DNA from: Candidatus Sulfuricurvum sp. RIFRC-1
GTDB lineage: Bacteria > Campylobacterota > Campylobacteria > Campylobacterales > Sulfurimonadaceae
Direction: 5' to 3'
DNA length: 64,000 nucleotides
Assembly: GCF_000310245.1 (NCBI RefSeq)
Contig: NC_020505.1
Coordinates: 2,142,001-2,206,000 of the forward strand
The translations under genes and the position numbers were made by a program. The stretch's first letter is position 1; every line of letters starts with the position of its first letter. Below the pieces are notes generated by a model. It made no database searches and was not told the DNA's origin. It saw only the letters and a program-made list of their open reading frames with translations. Positions 37,157 to 45,882 of the stretch are shown piece by piece.

Positions 37157-40100
37157 TTATGAAACCTTCACTTTAAACCATGCCGCATACAATGCCGGAA
37201 CAAAGATCAGCGTCAATGCCGTCGCAACGATCAATCCTCCCATGATCGATATCGCCATCGGTCCCCAAAATACACTGTGTATAAGTGGAATCATCGCTAG
37301 TATTGCTGCCGCAGCCGTGAGAACCACAGGGCGCGAACGACGTACCGTCGCTTCGATGATGGCATTCCACGCAGGCTCACCCCGTTCAATATCCTGTTCG
37401 ATTTGATCTACGAGAATCAGTGAATTTCGCATAATCATACCGCCTAATGCGATAACTCCGAGCAGCGCGACGAAGCCAAAAGGGGCATTGAAAATCAACA
37501 AAGCCGGAACTACCCCGATAAGTCCCAGCGGTGCGGTCGAAAATACCATGAACAATAGAGAAAAATTCTGCAACTGTATCATCAATATCAATAACATTAC
37601 GGCAAACATAATCGGGAAAACGGCAAAAAGCGCTTGATTGGCTTTATCACTCTCCTCAATGGCACCTCCAGCCTCGATACGATAACCGACAGGTAGGGAG
37701 TCGATCACCGGCGCTAACGTGGGCATAATTTTTGATGTTGCGTAAGGACCTTGTATACCATCGGCAAGGTCACTACGTACGGTAAGTGCCATATCACGGT
37801 CACGTCTCCATAGTACCGGATCTTCAAATGTTGATTCGATCTTCGCCACCTGAGAAAGGGGTATAGCGATCCCCGTTTTAGTAAATAACTGTATGTCACC
37901 TAATTGTTCAATAGACAAACGCTCCGCCGGTACAGCGCGTACTACGACATCAACAAGTTCCTCGCCCCTACGAATCTGTGTAACAGGAGCGCCGTTGGTT
38001 ACCGCTTGAACGATATTTTGGACATCTACCGTATTCAATCCGACCAAACGAGCCTTGTCCTGATCGACATGCACGGCGATAGAGCGTACCTGCTCATTCC
38101 AATCAAGTTGGGTATCCCGCACAAGCGGACTGCTGCGAACAATATCGCGGACACGATACGCAATTTCTCGCACTTTTTGCTCATCCGGCCCGATGATCCT
38201 AAACTGTACAGGAAACCCTACCGGAGGACCAAATTCAAGTCTACTAACGCGTCCTCTCACATCCGGAAAGGCTTCATTTTTAGCAAAAAGCTCCATCAGT
38301 CTGCTGCGTACATCTTCACGTGCTTCAAGAGTAGGCGTTACTAATACAAACTGAGCGTATGAAGGATTGGGGAGTTCCGGAAACAACGATAGGAAAAATC
38401 TCGGTGTACCTGCCCCGCTGTACGCTGTAAAACTCGTAACATTGGAATCGGCTTTAAGCTGCTGTTCCATCAAACGTACCTGCTTTTGGGTCGCTTCGAA
38501 AGAAGCCCCTTCTCTTAGACGAAGCTCAACCAATAACTCACTACGAGACGCAGTAGGGAAAAACTGTTGTTGGACAAACATCATCCCGGCTCCGGCGAGA
38601 GCGAAAAGGGCAACGGTAGCCCCAAGAACCCACCAGCGTCGTGCTATACTCCAGTTAATTAATTGTCGAAATCGATGGTATATCGGCTTGTCATAAGGGT
38701 CATGTTCCTGCTCTGATGAAGGAGCATCGTAGTGCGGCAACATCTTCATCCCAAGGTATGGGGTGAAGATGACGGCTACGATCCAAGACGCAAGAAGTGC
38801 TACCCCGACTACCCAAAATATCCCTCCGGCATACTCCCCCGCAATCGATTGAGCAAAACCAACCGGCATAAAACCGGCCGCCGTAACCAGTGTTCCGGTA
38901 AGCATCGGAAACGCCGTTGAGCTATAGGCGAATGTAGCCGCGCTCAAACGATCCCATCCCTCTTCGAGTTTGACCGTCATCATTTCTACGGCAATAATGG
39001 CATCATCGACCAAAAGACCCAACGCGATGATCAATGCGCCGAGCGAAATACGATCCAAGCTCCATCCGGCAGCATACATAATAATAGATACTATTCCCAG
39101 CACAAGAGGAATTGAGGCTGCAACAACGATACCGGTACGCCATCCGAGTGAGACAAATGAGACAATCAAAACAATAATCAAGGCTTCAAGGAATGATTTC
39201 TCAAATTCCCACACCGATTCCTCTACGATTTTAGGCTGATCCGCATATTTCTCAACGTCAACGCCTATAGGCAATTTGCTTTTAATGACCGCCATTTGTG
39301 CATCTAAATCTGTACCGAGTTTCAGAATATCACCGTTTTGATTCATTATCACGCCGATGGCTACTGCTTGCTCGGCGTTATGTCGGATTGTAAAGCTTTG
39401 CGGATCTTCATAACCTGCACGTACGGTAGCAACATCGGAGAGTTTGAGCAGTTTCCCGCCAACCTGGATACTGACATTTCCAACATCTTTTGCGTTGTGT
39501 AATGTACCGTCAATTCGGATATGCACTCGATCATTAGCCGTATCGATTGATCCGGAGGGGGTCACCATGTTTTGTGCAGACAATGCATCCATGATAACAT
39601 TGGGAGCGATACCCATCGCCGCGAGACGGCGTGTGGAAAGCTCCACAAAAATACGTTCGGGTTGTTTGCCGAGAATATCCACTTTTTTGACCCCTGCGAC
39701 GCTCTGCAACTGACGTTTAATCTCCTCGGCGCTGTCACCAAGCTCCGCCATCGTGAGATCAGACGCTTTTACGGCGTACAAAACACTGTAGACATCATTG
39801 TACTCATCGTTGAAAAAAGGGCCTCGTACTCCGGATGGGAATTCACGGCTAATATCAGAAATCTTCTTACGAGCCTGATACCAGGATTCATCCAAATTTT
39901 TTCTGCCTATTCCCCCTTTGAAGCGCACCTCAATCGCCCCAAAACCTTGACGTGAGTACGATTTTACATAGTCAATATACTCCAGTTCTTGAAGTTTACG
40001 TTCAATACGGTTTAGCACCTGATTTTGAACTTCCTTGGCCGTTGCACCGGGCCATGCGACTACGATACTCATCGTCGGAACATTGAAATTTGGATCTTCC

Positions 40101-40213
40101 GAACGTCCGAGTTTGGTGAACGATACAATACCGGCAATCAAAACGGCGATAATCAAGAAAAGGACCATAGGACGATGTGTTACCGCCCATTCAGAGAGGT
40201 TAAAATCCTTCAT
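37157..40213 (-). CDS. RND efflux transporter, inner-membrane pump
   Basis: A 1018-residue pump of the resistance-nodulation-division family with twelve expected spans and two large periplasmic loops. The proton-relay pair is intact in ALGLLVDDAIIAVEMM (AcrB D407/D408 equivalent). In the second half the AcrB Lys940 place reads GGMIMRNSLILVD, with Arg instead of Lys in the aligned segment, as in some RND subfamilies. It ends a SDR-OMF-MFP-RND operon. Substrates are unknown; the neighbours suggest organic toxicants. Confidence 0.93.
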   Translation of the reverse strand: MKDFNLSEWAVTHRPMVLFLIIAVLIAGIVSFTKLGRSEDPNFNVPTMSIVVAWPGATAKEVQNQVLNRIERKLQELEYIDYVKSYSRQGFGAIEVRFKGGIGRKNLDESWYQARKKISDISREFPSGVRGPFFNDEYNDVYSVLYAVKASDLTMAELGDSAEEIKRQLQSVAGVKKVDILGKQPERIFVELSTRRLAAMGIAPNVIMDALSAQNMVTPSGSIDTANDRVHIRIDGTLHNAKDVGNVSIQVGGKLLKLSDVATVRAGYEDPQSFTIRHNAEQAVAIGVIMNQNGDILKLGTDLDAQMAVIKSKLPIGVDVEKYADQPKIVEESVWEFEKSFLEALIIVLIVSFVSLGWRTGIVVAASIPLVLGIVSIIMYAAGWSLDRISLGALIIALGLLVDDAIIAVEMMTVKLEEGWDRLSAATFAYSSTAFPMLTGTLVTAAGFMPVGFAQSIAGEYAGGIFWVVGVALLASWIVAVIFTPYLGMKMLPHYDAPSSEQEHDPYDKPIYHRFRQLINWSIARRWWVLGATVALFALAGAGMMFVQQQFFPTASRSELLVELRLREGASFEATQKQVRLMEQQLKADSNVTSFTAYSGAGTPRFFLSLFPELPNPSYAQFVLVTPTLEAREDVRSRLMELFAKNEAFPDVRGRVSRLEFGPPVGFPVQFRIIGPDEQKVREIAYRVRDIVRSSPLVRDTQLDWNEQVRSIAVHVDQDKARLVGLNTVDVQNIVQAVTNGAPVTQIRRGEELVDVVVRAVPAERLSIEQLGDIQLFTKTGIAIPLSQVAKIESTFEDPVLWRRDRDMALTVRSDLADGIQGPYATSKIMPTLAPVIDSLPVGYRIEAGGAIEESDKANQALFAVFPIMFAVMLLILMIQLQNFSLLFMVFSTAPLGLIGVVPALLIFNAPFGFVALLGVIALGGMIMRNSLILVDQIEQDIERGEPAWNAIIEATVRRSRPVVLTAAAAILAMIPLIHSVFWGPMAISIMGGLIVATALTLIFVPALYAAWFKVKVS

Positions 40214-41337
40214 ACACTACCTCTGCTCTCAAGATTTCCGTCGGTTCGCTCGATAGGACGAATTTTCATAGCCCCGTCAAGCTTTTGCGCCCCTACCGTA
40301 ACAATACGCACGCCCTCGTTCAAACCGCGAACGCGAACACTATCAGTACCATGGTTCAAAACATTCACTTTCACAAACGAGAGGGTATTTCCCGTACCAT
40401 TTATGACCCACACACCGGGAGTGTCATTGGTTTTAACAAGTGCACTCAACGGGACATTCACCCCCTCATCGCTTGAGGGGAGAGATAATTGAAGCTGTGC
40501 CGTGCTCCCCAACGCCATACGATCCATCGTCGCTTTTGATTCAGACATCGGCTCATATCGGGCACGGTAGGTTCTCCCTTGCACGGAAGCGATCGGAGAT
40601 AGCTCTCGAAGATGCAAAGATACCGATGTTTTAGGATCACTCCATGATTGTGCTGTTGCTTTATAGTGTTTGGCTTTACTCACCATATCTTCGGGCAAAT
40701 CCACCACCACTTCGCGTTCACCCTCTTTCGCCAGTGACACAACACTTTGCCCCTCTGCAACGACTTGACCGACCTCCATACGTAATAATGTCACGACACC
40801 GTCATAAGGTGCAATAAGCGTTGCATAGGAGTGTCTGTTTTTGGCAAGTTCAAGCTGTTGGCGCGCTTGTTCTACACGTGTTTTAGCAGCGTCGGCACGA
40901 GATTTTTGACGCTCCGCATCCGCCACTCCCATCGCTCCATCACCTGCCAATCGCCCGAATCTCCCCTCATCCGAGCCCGCCTGATCCGCATCGATAACGG
41001 CAGCTTTGTATTGGGCATTGGCTATGCCCGTAGCGAGTTCGTAGTCCACACCATCCAGCTCGGCCAAAGGTTGACCGCGAATAACTCTATCCCCGACATT
41101 CACCAAGCGTTTTACCACTTTACCTCCGGTACGAAAACTTAGATCGCTCTCAAAGCGTGCGCTTACCGTTGCGGTCAACCATCGCTCTTCCATTCCGCCG
41201 GCTTGATGGATTGTCGAGACATATACAGGGGTAGGCGGTGCTTCGTGTTCAGCTTTTGGCTTGCTGCATCCACCAAGGGTTATGGCTCCGACAATAACGA
41301 TATTGATAGGAATGATGTATTTAGTCATTTTATTCAT
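40210..41337 (-). CDS. RND efflux membrane-fusion lipoprotein
   Basis: A 375-residue periplasmic adaptor. It has a lipoprotein signal with lipobox LGGC near residue 24, a lipoyl half (GKVVKRLVNVGDRVIRGQPLAELD), a coiled-coil hairpin (about 105-160), the second lipoyl half (ATLIAPYDGVVTLLRMEVGQVV) and beta-barrel domains. It links the pump to the outer-membrane channel. It overlaps the pump gene by 4 bases (ATGA) and the channel gene by 8. Confidence 0.93.
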   Translation of the reverse strand: MNKMTKYIIPINIVIVGAITLGGCSKPKAEHEAPPTPVYVSTIHQAGGMEERWLTATVSARFESDLSFRTGGKVVKRLVNVGDRVIRGQPLAELDGVDYELATGIANAQYKAAVIDADQAGSDEGRFGRLAGDGAMGVADAERQKSRADAAKTRVEQARQQLELAKNRHSYATLIAPYDGVVTLLRMEVGQVVAEGQSVVSLAKEGEREVVVDLPEDMVSKAKHYKATAQSWSDPKTSVSLHLRELSPIASVQGRTYRARYEPMSESKATMDRMALGSTAQLQLSLPSSDEGVNVPLSALVKTNDTPGVWVINGTGNTLSFVKVNVLNHGTDSVRVRGLNEGVRIVTVGAQKLDGAMKIRPIERTDGNLESRGSV

Positions 41338-42760
41338 TGGTAGATACCTTTATTGGATTTTTGTGTTGAGACGACCAGCCTCCCCCTAACGCTTTATAAA
41401 GCTGTACATCTGACAATAATCGTTGTAATTCATGCTCACTTAGCGCTATTTTATTGACCAAAACGCCTCGCTGCATATCGAGTAGCGGCAGCTTATCAAT
41501 TTGCCCTTCACGATAAAGTGATTGCGTAGCTTTAAGAGCGTGAGATTCTCTACTCAGAGCGGCTTTGACCTTTTCACCGCGCTTGATCTCCTCAGATTGC
41601 ACGACAAGAGTGTCTTCAACCTCTTTGAGTGCTGTTAAAACTGATTTCTGCCACGCGATTAGCGCTTCGCTCTCCTGAGCGTTTTGTGCATCTATCCCTG
41701 CTTGAATCCGTCCTGCATTGAAAATCGGCATGACAAAAGCCGCAGCAACGTTTGAAAATGGCACCGGGGCCAAATCAAGCCCGTTAATACCGAAGTCTTG
41801 ACGACCGACAAGAGCATTAACAAAAAGCTTCGGCCATGTTTGCGATTGTGCCTCTTTTGAGCGCAATGACTCTGCACTGTAGTGTGATTCAGCGGCCATT
41901 AAATCCGGACGTCTCCGCAATAAATCACTCGGTTGGGAAACCCCTATGGTTTGTGATTCTGGCCAAATATATTGGCTTGCTTCTGCTACTGAAAAGCTTG
42001 ATGGGTTCTCCCCTGCCAAAACAGCAATCTGACTTTGCAAGGTTGCAACCCATACCCGTAGCTGCGGTATCTGAGCATCCAGAGTATCGGCCTCTGCCTC
42101 CGCTCTATTCACATCAAACTGACTCGATTGCCCCTGCGCATAGCGTCTGGAAACGACATACGCACTCTCATGCTGTGTTGCCGCCAATGACTCTAGTAGT
42201 CTGAGCCGTTCTTGTACCGCGCGTAACGTAAAATAGTTGCGTGCGATTTCACTGCTGATCACCAGCTGTGCACCCACAACACCATACTCGGCAGCCATTG
42301 CATCGGATTCTGCCGCACTTTTTGCCGCACGCAGCCCTCCGCCGATGTCAATCTCCCAATCAATCCCCAAACCCATCCTGTAAGCTCGGATATCGGGCAA
42401 TCCCTGTTTCACCGCCTGCGGAAATCCACTGCGAGATTTCGAAGCTGAGGCTTCAAGATTGATCGTCGGCAAAAGACGTGAGGCTTGAGCGTCTCGCATC
42501 GCATCCGCCGCAGTGATACGTGTCATTGCACTGCGTACGTCATGATTGTTTTTAAGAGCTTTTTCAATCAGTGCCGTTAAAACCGGATCGTTGAAACTCT
42601 TCCACCACGCTATCTCATCGGAGGCTATTTTTTCAGCTTCTGCATAATGATACGTTGTCGAAAGAGGGGTCTGTAGTTTCGCTAGACTCGCTTCCGGCGT
42701 CGCACAACCCGATAACAACAGTGCCGATAAAACCGATAGTTCTAGTACATGATTGCGCAT
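41330..42760 (-). CDS. Outer-membrane efflux lipoprotein (TolC/OprM family)
   Basis: A 476-residue channel of the NodT type. A lipobox LSGC lies at about residue 17-20. The two repeated outer-membrane efflux protein domains are seen in the helical stretches, with the family block LLRRRPDLMAAESHYSAE near residue 283. It starts 23 bases after the SDR stop, so it is probably co-transcribed with it. Confidence 0.93.
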   Translation of the reverse strand: MRNHVLELSVLSALLLSGCATPEASLAKLQTPLSTTYHYAEAEKIASDEIAWWKSFNDPVLTALIEKALKNNHDVRSAMTRITAADAMRDAQASRLLPTINLEASASKSRSGFPQAVKQGLPDIRAYRMGLGIDWEIDIGGGLRAAKSAAESDAMAAEYGVVGAQLVISSEIARNYFTLRAVQERLRLLESLAATQHESAYVVSRRYAQGQSSQFDVNRAEAEADTLDAQIPQLRVWVATLQSQIAVLAGENPSSFSVAEASQYIWPESQTIGVSQPSDLLRRRPDLMAAESHYSAESLRSKEAQSQTWPKLFVNALVGRQDFGINGLDLAPVPFSNVAAAFVMPIFNAGRIQAGIDAQNAQESEALIAWQKSVLTALKEVEDTLVVQSEEIKRGEKVKAALSRESHALKATQSLYREGQIDKLPLLDMQRGVLVNKIALSEHELQRLLSDVQLYKALGGGWSSQHKNPIKVSTNE

Positions 42761-42783
42761 AAAATGATTCCCCCTGATTTCAC

Positions 42784-43524
42784 TTACTTGTTGATCATAT
42801 TTAGAGCAAATCGCGGCGAAAGGCGACTGATCATTTTAAGTGCAGCGCTTTGTCCCGGTTTTATTTCCGATATGCCGCACTCAATTTTTTTGATCGCAAT
42901 TTTGACGAGCTTCGATACGGACATGACGTTTATATTTTTTTGTTGATTGTCATAAGCATCGATCAACGGGGTTTGCGTAAATTGCGGAGCCACTTCAAAA
43001 ACTTTTACGTCCGTATTTTTGAGTTGAAGTCGCAGCGAATCGGTAAAAGAGTGCAATGCGGCTTTGGTTGCACAGTACACAGGAGAATTCGCCAAAGGGA
43101 CAAAGGCTAATGCGGAGGTAATATTGACAATGGCCGCTCTCTTTTGTCTCTTCAGAAGCGGCAAGAACTGTGTACTCATACGGATCGTTCCGATAAGATT
43201 GGTATCGATCTCTTGCGTGAGGTTGGTTAAATCACCCTCATCTTGCAAATCGATCTTTTTCATGACACCTGCATTGTTGATCAACACATTCAGTTCCGGA
43301 AACATTCTTGAGACCTGTGCATACAACGCTGTAATCTCTTGAGGATTAGCAATATCACATCGAAAGGTGTGGACATTTTTGAGCTCTTTCTTCGCAAGAT
43401 CTAGTTTTTCCTGATCGCGACCCGTTATGATGAGTGTGTTTTCTTCGCACAATTGACGCGCGAACTCATAGCCGATACCGCTTGTACCACCCGTAATGAG
43501 GATAGTGTTGTTCTTCATTTTCAT
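42784..43524 (-). CDS. Short-chain dehydrogenase/reductase
   Basis: A 246-residue SDR from ATG 43524, with AAGGA 7 bases upstream; longer readings cross the operator and are unlikely. The cofactor motif TGGTSGIG (about 9-16), the NNAG block near residue 86, catalytic Ser in the NITSAL segment and YCATK near residue 149 are all present. It resembles the DltE-type SDRs. It is the first gene of the efflux operon and is divergent from an HxlR regulator, so it probably reduces an aldehyde, ketone or quinone. Confidence 0.9.
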   Translation of the reverse strand: MKMKNNTILITGGTSGIGYEFARQLCEENTLIITGRDQEKLDLAKKELKNVHTFRCDIANPQEITALYAQVSRMFPELNVLINNAGVMKKIDLQDEGDLTNLTQEIDTNLIGTIRMSTQFLPLLKRQKRAAIVNITSALAFVPLANSPVYCATKAALHSFTDSLRLQLKNTDVKVFEVAPQFTQTPLIDAYDNQQKNINVMSVSKLVKIAIKKIECGISEIKPGQSAALKMISRLSPRFALNMINK

Positions 43525-43551
43525 CTTTATTTCCTTCAGTAAGCTCTGTGT

Positions 43552-43608
43552 AATTTTACTTGCATGATGAAAGTATATTATTTTTGCTATAATTATGCAA
43601 GTAAAATT
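43552..43608. promoter_or_regulatory. HxlR-type operator/promoter between SDR-efflux operon and its regulator
   Basis: A perfect 14-bp inverted repeat, AATTTTACTTGCAT (43552-43565) and ATGCAAGTAAAATT (43595-43608), frames both promoters. For the minus operon, TTGCAT (43600-43595) and TATACT stand 17 bases apart. For the plus gene there is an extended -10 TGCTATAAT ending at 43593. A repressor bound at the repeat would block both. Binding by the adjacent regulator is inferred. Confidence 0.75.
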
Positions 43609-43623
43609 CACCAAGGATTTATG

Positions 43624-44067
43624 ATGAAACGAAAAAGCTATGATGAAATGCCCTGTCCTGTCGCTCAATGTCTGGAACATATAGGTGAGTGGTGGAGTAT
43701 GTTGATTATTCGAGATGCTTTTTTTGGGATGAAACGCTTTGACGAATACCAAAAAAGTTTGGGGATTGCCCCCAATATGTTGACGAGACGATTAAATGAT
43801 CTAACTGAATCAGGAATACTGGAGAAACAAAAATATGGAGAAAGCGATAAACGCTATGAATACGTTTTAACGCAGCGCGGGATGGATTTGGCTCCGATAC
43901 TTATTATGATGTTAAACTGGGGAAATCAACATTATCCTCCAAAAGGGGTCAAAGTCAATTTGGTCAATATCCATACCAATGAGATTGCCGAACCGATCGT
44001 AATCGATAAAAAGACAGGAGAAGAAATAACACTGGGTAGCTACCAAGTTAAAGTTTCCGAGGATTAA
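43624..44067 (+). CDS. HxlR family winged-helix regulator (first)
   Basis: A 147-residue regulator. AAGGA lies 7 bases before ATG 43624; an adjacent in-frame ATG at 43621 is possible. The HxlR signature CPVAQCLEHIGEWWSMLIIRD is at the N-terminus, with two cysteines (about 11 and 16) of the kind that sense quinones or aldehydes in the family. The winged helix includes NMLTRRLNDLTESGILEK. The C-terminal ~50 residues extend beyond the basic HxlR fold. It is divergent from the SDR-RND operon. Confidence 0.9.
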   Translation: MKRKSYDEMPCPVAQCLEHIGEWWSMLIIRDAFFGMKRFDEYQKSLGIAPNMLTRRLNDLTESGILEKQKYGESDKRYEYVLTQRGMDLAPILIMMLNWGNQHYPPKGVKVNLVNIHTNEIAEPIVIDKKTGEEITLGSYQVKVSED

Positions 44068-44068
44068 A

Positions 44069-44089
44069 GTCAAGAACTAAAATCTTGAC
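44069..44089 (+). terminator. Hairpin after the first HxlR gene
   Basis: The arms GTCAAGA/TCTTGAC with a 7-base loop lie directly after the stop. A second dyad, ACATCG/CGATGT, is at 44124-44138. They fill the 117-base gap between the convergent HxlR genes and may act in both directions; no strong U-run is seen. Confidence 0.35.
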
Positions 44090-44184
44090 ATTAGGGTATG
44101 AAGATAAAAATGCGATGATAAATACATCGAATCGATGTTAATAAATTTACAACATTTTTTATGCAATAAGGTTTTTGATCTGCT

Positions 44185-44526
44185 TCAGCAGGCAATCGTA
44201 ATATTCTTATCCCGTGCATACTCCACGCCCCACTCAATCATCTGATTAAGGATGGGACGCAGTGCTTCGCCGTGTGATGTGAGACTGTATTCGACTTTGG
44301 GCGGTACTTGTTCATAGATGACACGGCTGACAAGTCCGTTCTCTTCCATCTCTCGCAACTGTTGGGTCAGCATCTTTTGAGTAATGCGGGGCATCAGACG
44401 GAGCATCTCCCCGTTACGCAGTACCTTCTTATCGAGCAGATGCCACAAAATCAACCCTTTCCACTTCCCGCCGATCAGCTCAATCGTTAGTTCAAAGGGG
44501 CAATTAAAACGCGATTCGTCGATCAT
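44185..44526 (-). CDS. HxlR family winged-helix regulator (second)
   Basis: A 113-residue HxlR regulator, the normal family length. The signature NCPFELTIELIGGKWKGLILW begins at about residue 8; Cys9 is in the place of the redox-sensing Cys of YodB/QorR-type members, and a second Cys is the last residue (113). The recognition segment is RITQKMLTQQLREMEENGLV. It is divergent from the quinone reductase-nitroreductase pair. Confidence 0.92.
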   Translation of the reverse strand: MIDESRFNCPFELTIELIGGKWKGLILWHLLDKKVLRNGEMLRLMPRITQKMLTQQLREMEENGLVSRVIYEQVPPKVEYSLTSHGEALRPILNQMIEWGVEYARDKNITIAC

Positions 44527-44550
44527 TAATAGTTACCTTTTAGTGTGTAT

Positions 44551-44598
44551 AGTACTTTTTAGTACGTTATTGACATAAAATACCGTATGCTATAGAAT
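44551..44598 (+). promoter_or_regulatory. Promoter and candidate operator of the quinone reductase gene
   Basis: TTGACA (44570-44575) and TAGAAT (44593-44598) are 17 bases apart, a near-consensus promoter. Directly upstream lies the dyad GTAC-N6-GTAC (44552-44565), similar to the GTAC/AGTA-type sites bound by HxlR regulators. The site also lies upstream of the divergent regulator gene. Confidence 0.7.
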
Positions 44599-44628
44599 CT
44601 CACCTGATAAAACCATAAAGGAACCAGT

Positions 44629-45216
44629 GTGAAACACGTATTACTATTGAACCTGCACCAAAAATACGAAGGGGGCGCCAACGGGAATTTAACAAGAGAT
44701 CTTCTCAAAGAAGCAAAATCATTTTTTCTCAATAACGGATATGAAGTCCGGGAGACAACTATTGAAGAGGGATATGATGTCGCCGAAGAGTTGGAAAAAT
44801 TCAAATGGGCAGATCTGTTTTTCGTGCAATCACCGGTATATTGGATGGGTCTGCCGTGGCTCGGGAAAAAGTATATCGATGAGATTTTCTCCGCAGGTGT
44901 CAATACCATCACCTACTCGAGTGATGGCAGAAATCGAACCGACCCAACAAAAATGTATGGAAGCGGTGGATTAATGAATCAAAAGCGGTACATGCTCAGC
45001 TTTACTTACAACTGTCCGGAAAGCGAATTTAATAATCCGCAAGGTTTTTTCGAGGGATTGAGTTTGGATGAGGCGAATGTCGCCCTTCATAAAACGTTCC
45101 GGTTTTGCGGCGCAGCACCCTATCCGAGTTACGCGGTGTACGATGTCTATAAATCCGAATTTGACATCAACGGCGTCCTAAGCGGATTGCAACAACACTT
45201 AAAAAATACCCTGTAA
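44629..45216 (+). CDS. mdaB: NAD(P)H quinone reductase, MdaB-like flavodoxin-fold
   Basis: A 195-residue flavodoxin-like protein from GTG 44629 with AAAGGA upstream. The opening KHVLLLNLHQKYEGGANGNL and the FVQSPVYWMGLPWLGKKYID block near residue 65 match the MdaB group of NADPH quinone reductases, which reduce quinones by two electrons and avoid semiquinones. It is 10 bases before the nitroreductase and divergent from an HxlR regulator, as in known quinone-response units. Confidence 0.88.
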   Translation: MKHVLLLNLHQKYEGGANGNLTRDLLKEAKSFFLNNGYEVRETTIEEGYDVAEELEKFKWADLFFVQSPVYWMGLPWLGKKYIDEIFSAGVNTITYSSDGRNRTDPTKMYGSGGLMNQKRYMLSFTYNCPESEFNNPQGFFEGLSLDEANVALHKTFRFCGAAPYPSYAVYDVYKSEFDINGVLSGLQQHLKNTL

Positions 45217-45226
45217 GGAGAATCTT

Positions 45227-45832
45227 ATGCGAAACGATTTTGAAAAAGCGATGCACTTCCGCCATGCGTGCAAACTGTTCGACACAACTAAAACAATGAG
45301 TAGTGAGAATTTAACCTTTATCCTCGAAGCGGGACGCCTCAGCCCTAGCTCGTTTGGAATGGAGCAATGGCAATTTTTCGTGATCCGTGACACCGCTATG
45401 CGCGAAGCGATCCAAGCTGTCGCATGGAATCAGCCTCAAATCACTACCTCATCGGAAGTGATCGCGATAGGCTACAAAAAAAATGTCCGCAGTACCGACG
45501 CTTATGTCCAAAACGAATTTGAGAAGTTTCATTATCCCGATGCGTTGTTAGGGATGTACAGCCAGTGGATCGATCCGCGAAGCGACGAGGCTTTAGAGTG
45601 TTGGTCAGCACGTCAGGTTTATATTGCGGCGGCTAATATGATGTCTGCTGCCGCATCTATCGGCATCGATTCATGCCCAATGGAAGGGTTTGACCAAGCA
45701 GCGGTAGAGAAAATCATGGGGATCGATACGTCCAAGTACGGGATTGCATTACTCGTGCCGTTTGGCTACCGTGTCAACGAACAACCGCCGCTCCATCGTT
45801 CCGAACTCTCCGAATTGGTGAGCTATCTCTAA
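45227..45832 (+). CDS. NAD(P)H-dependent nitroreductase family protein
   Basis: A 201-residue FMN-binding nitroreductase-fold enzyme. The FMN-site marks are FRHACKLFDTTK (about 9-20), EAGRLSPSSFGMEQWQFFV (about 37-55) and the C-terminal IALLVPFGYRVNEQPP. Family members reduce nitro compounds, quinones or enones. AAGGAG precedes the ATG. It forms a two-gene operon with the quinone reductase. Confidence 0.92.
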   Translation: MRNDFEKAMHFRHACKLFDTTKTMSSENLTFILEAGRLSPSSFGMEQWQFFVIRDTAMREAIQAVAWNQPQITTSSEVIAIGYKKNVRSTDAYVQNEFEKFHYPDALLGMYSQWIDPRSDEALECWSARQVYIAAANMMSAAASIGIDSCPMEGFDQAAVEKIMGIDTSKYGIALLVPFGYRVNEQPPLHRSELSELVSYL

Positions 45833-45882
45833 AGCATTACAGCGCAAGAAACAAAAATCTTGAGCTGATTTTATGAATTTTT

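Noticed and set aside
43564-43623. Longer N-terminus for the first HxlR regulator
   Set aside because: It would place the operator and -10 box inside the coding sequence; the ATG at 43624 has a well-placed AAGGA.
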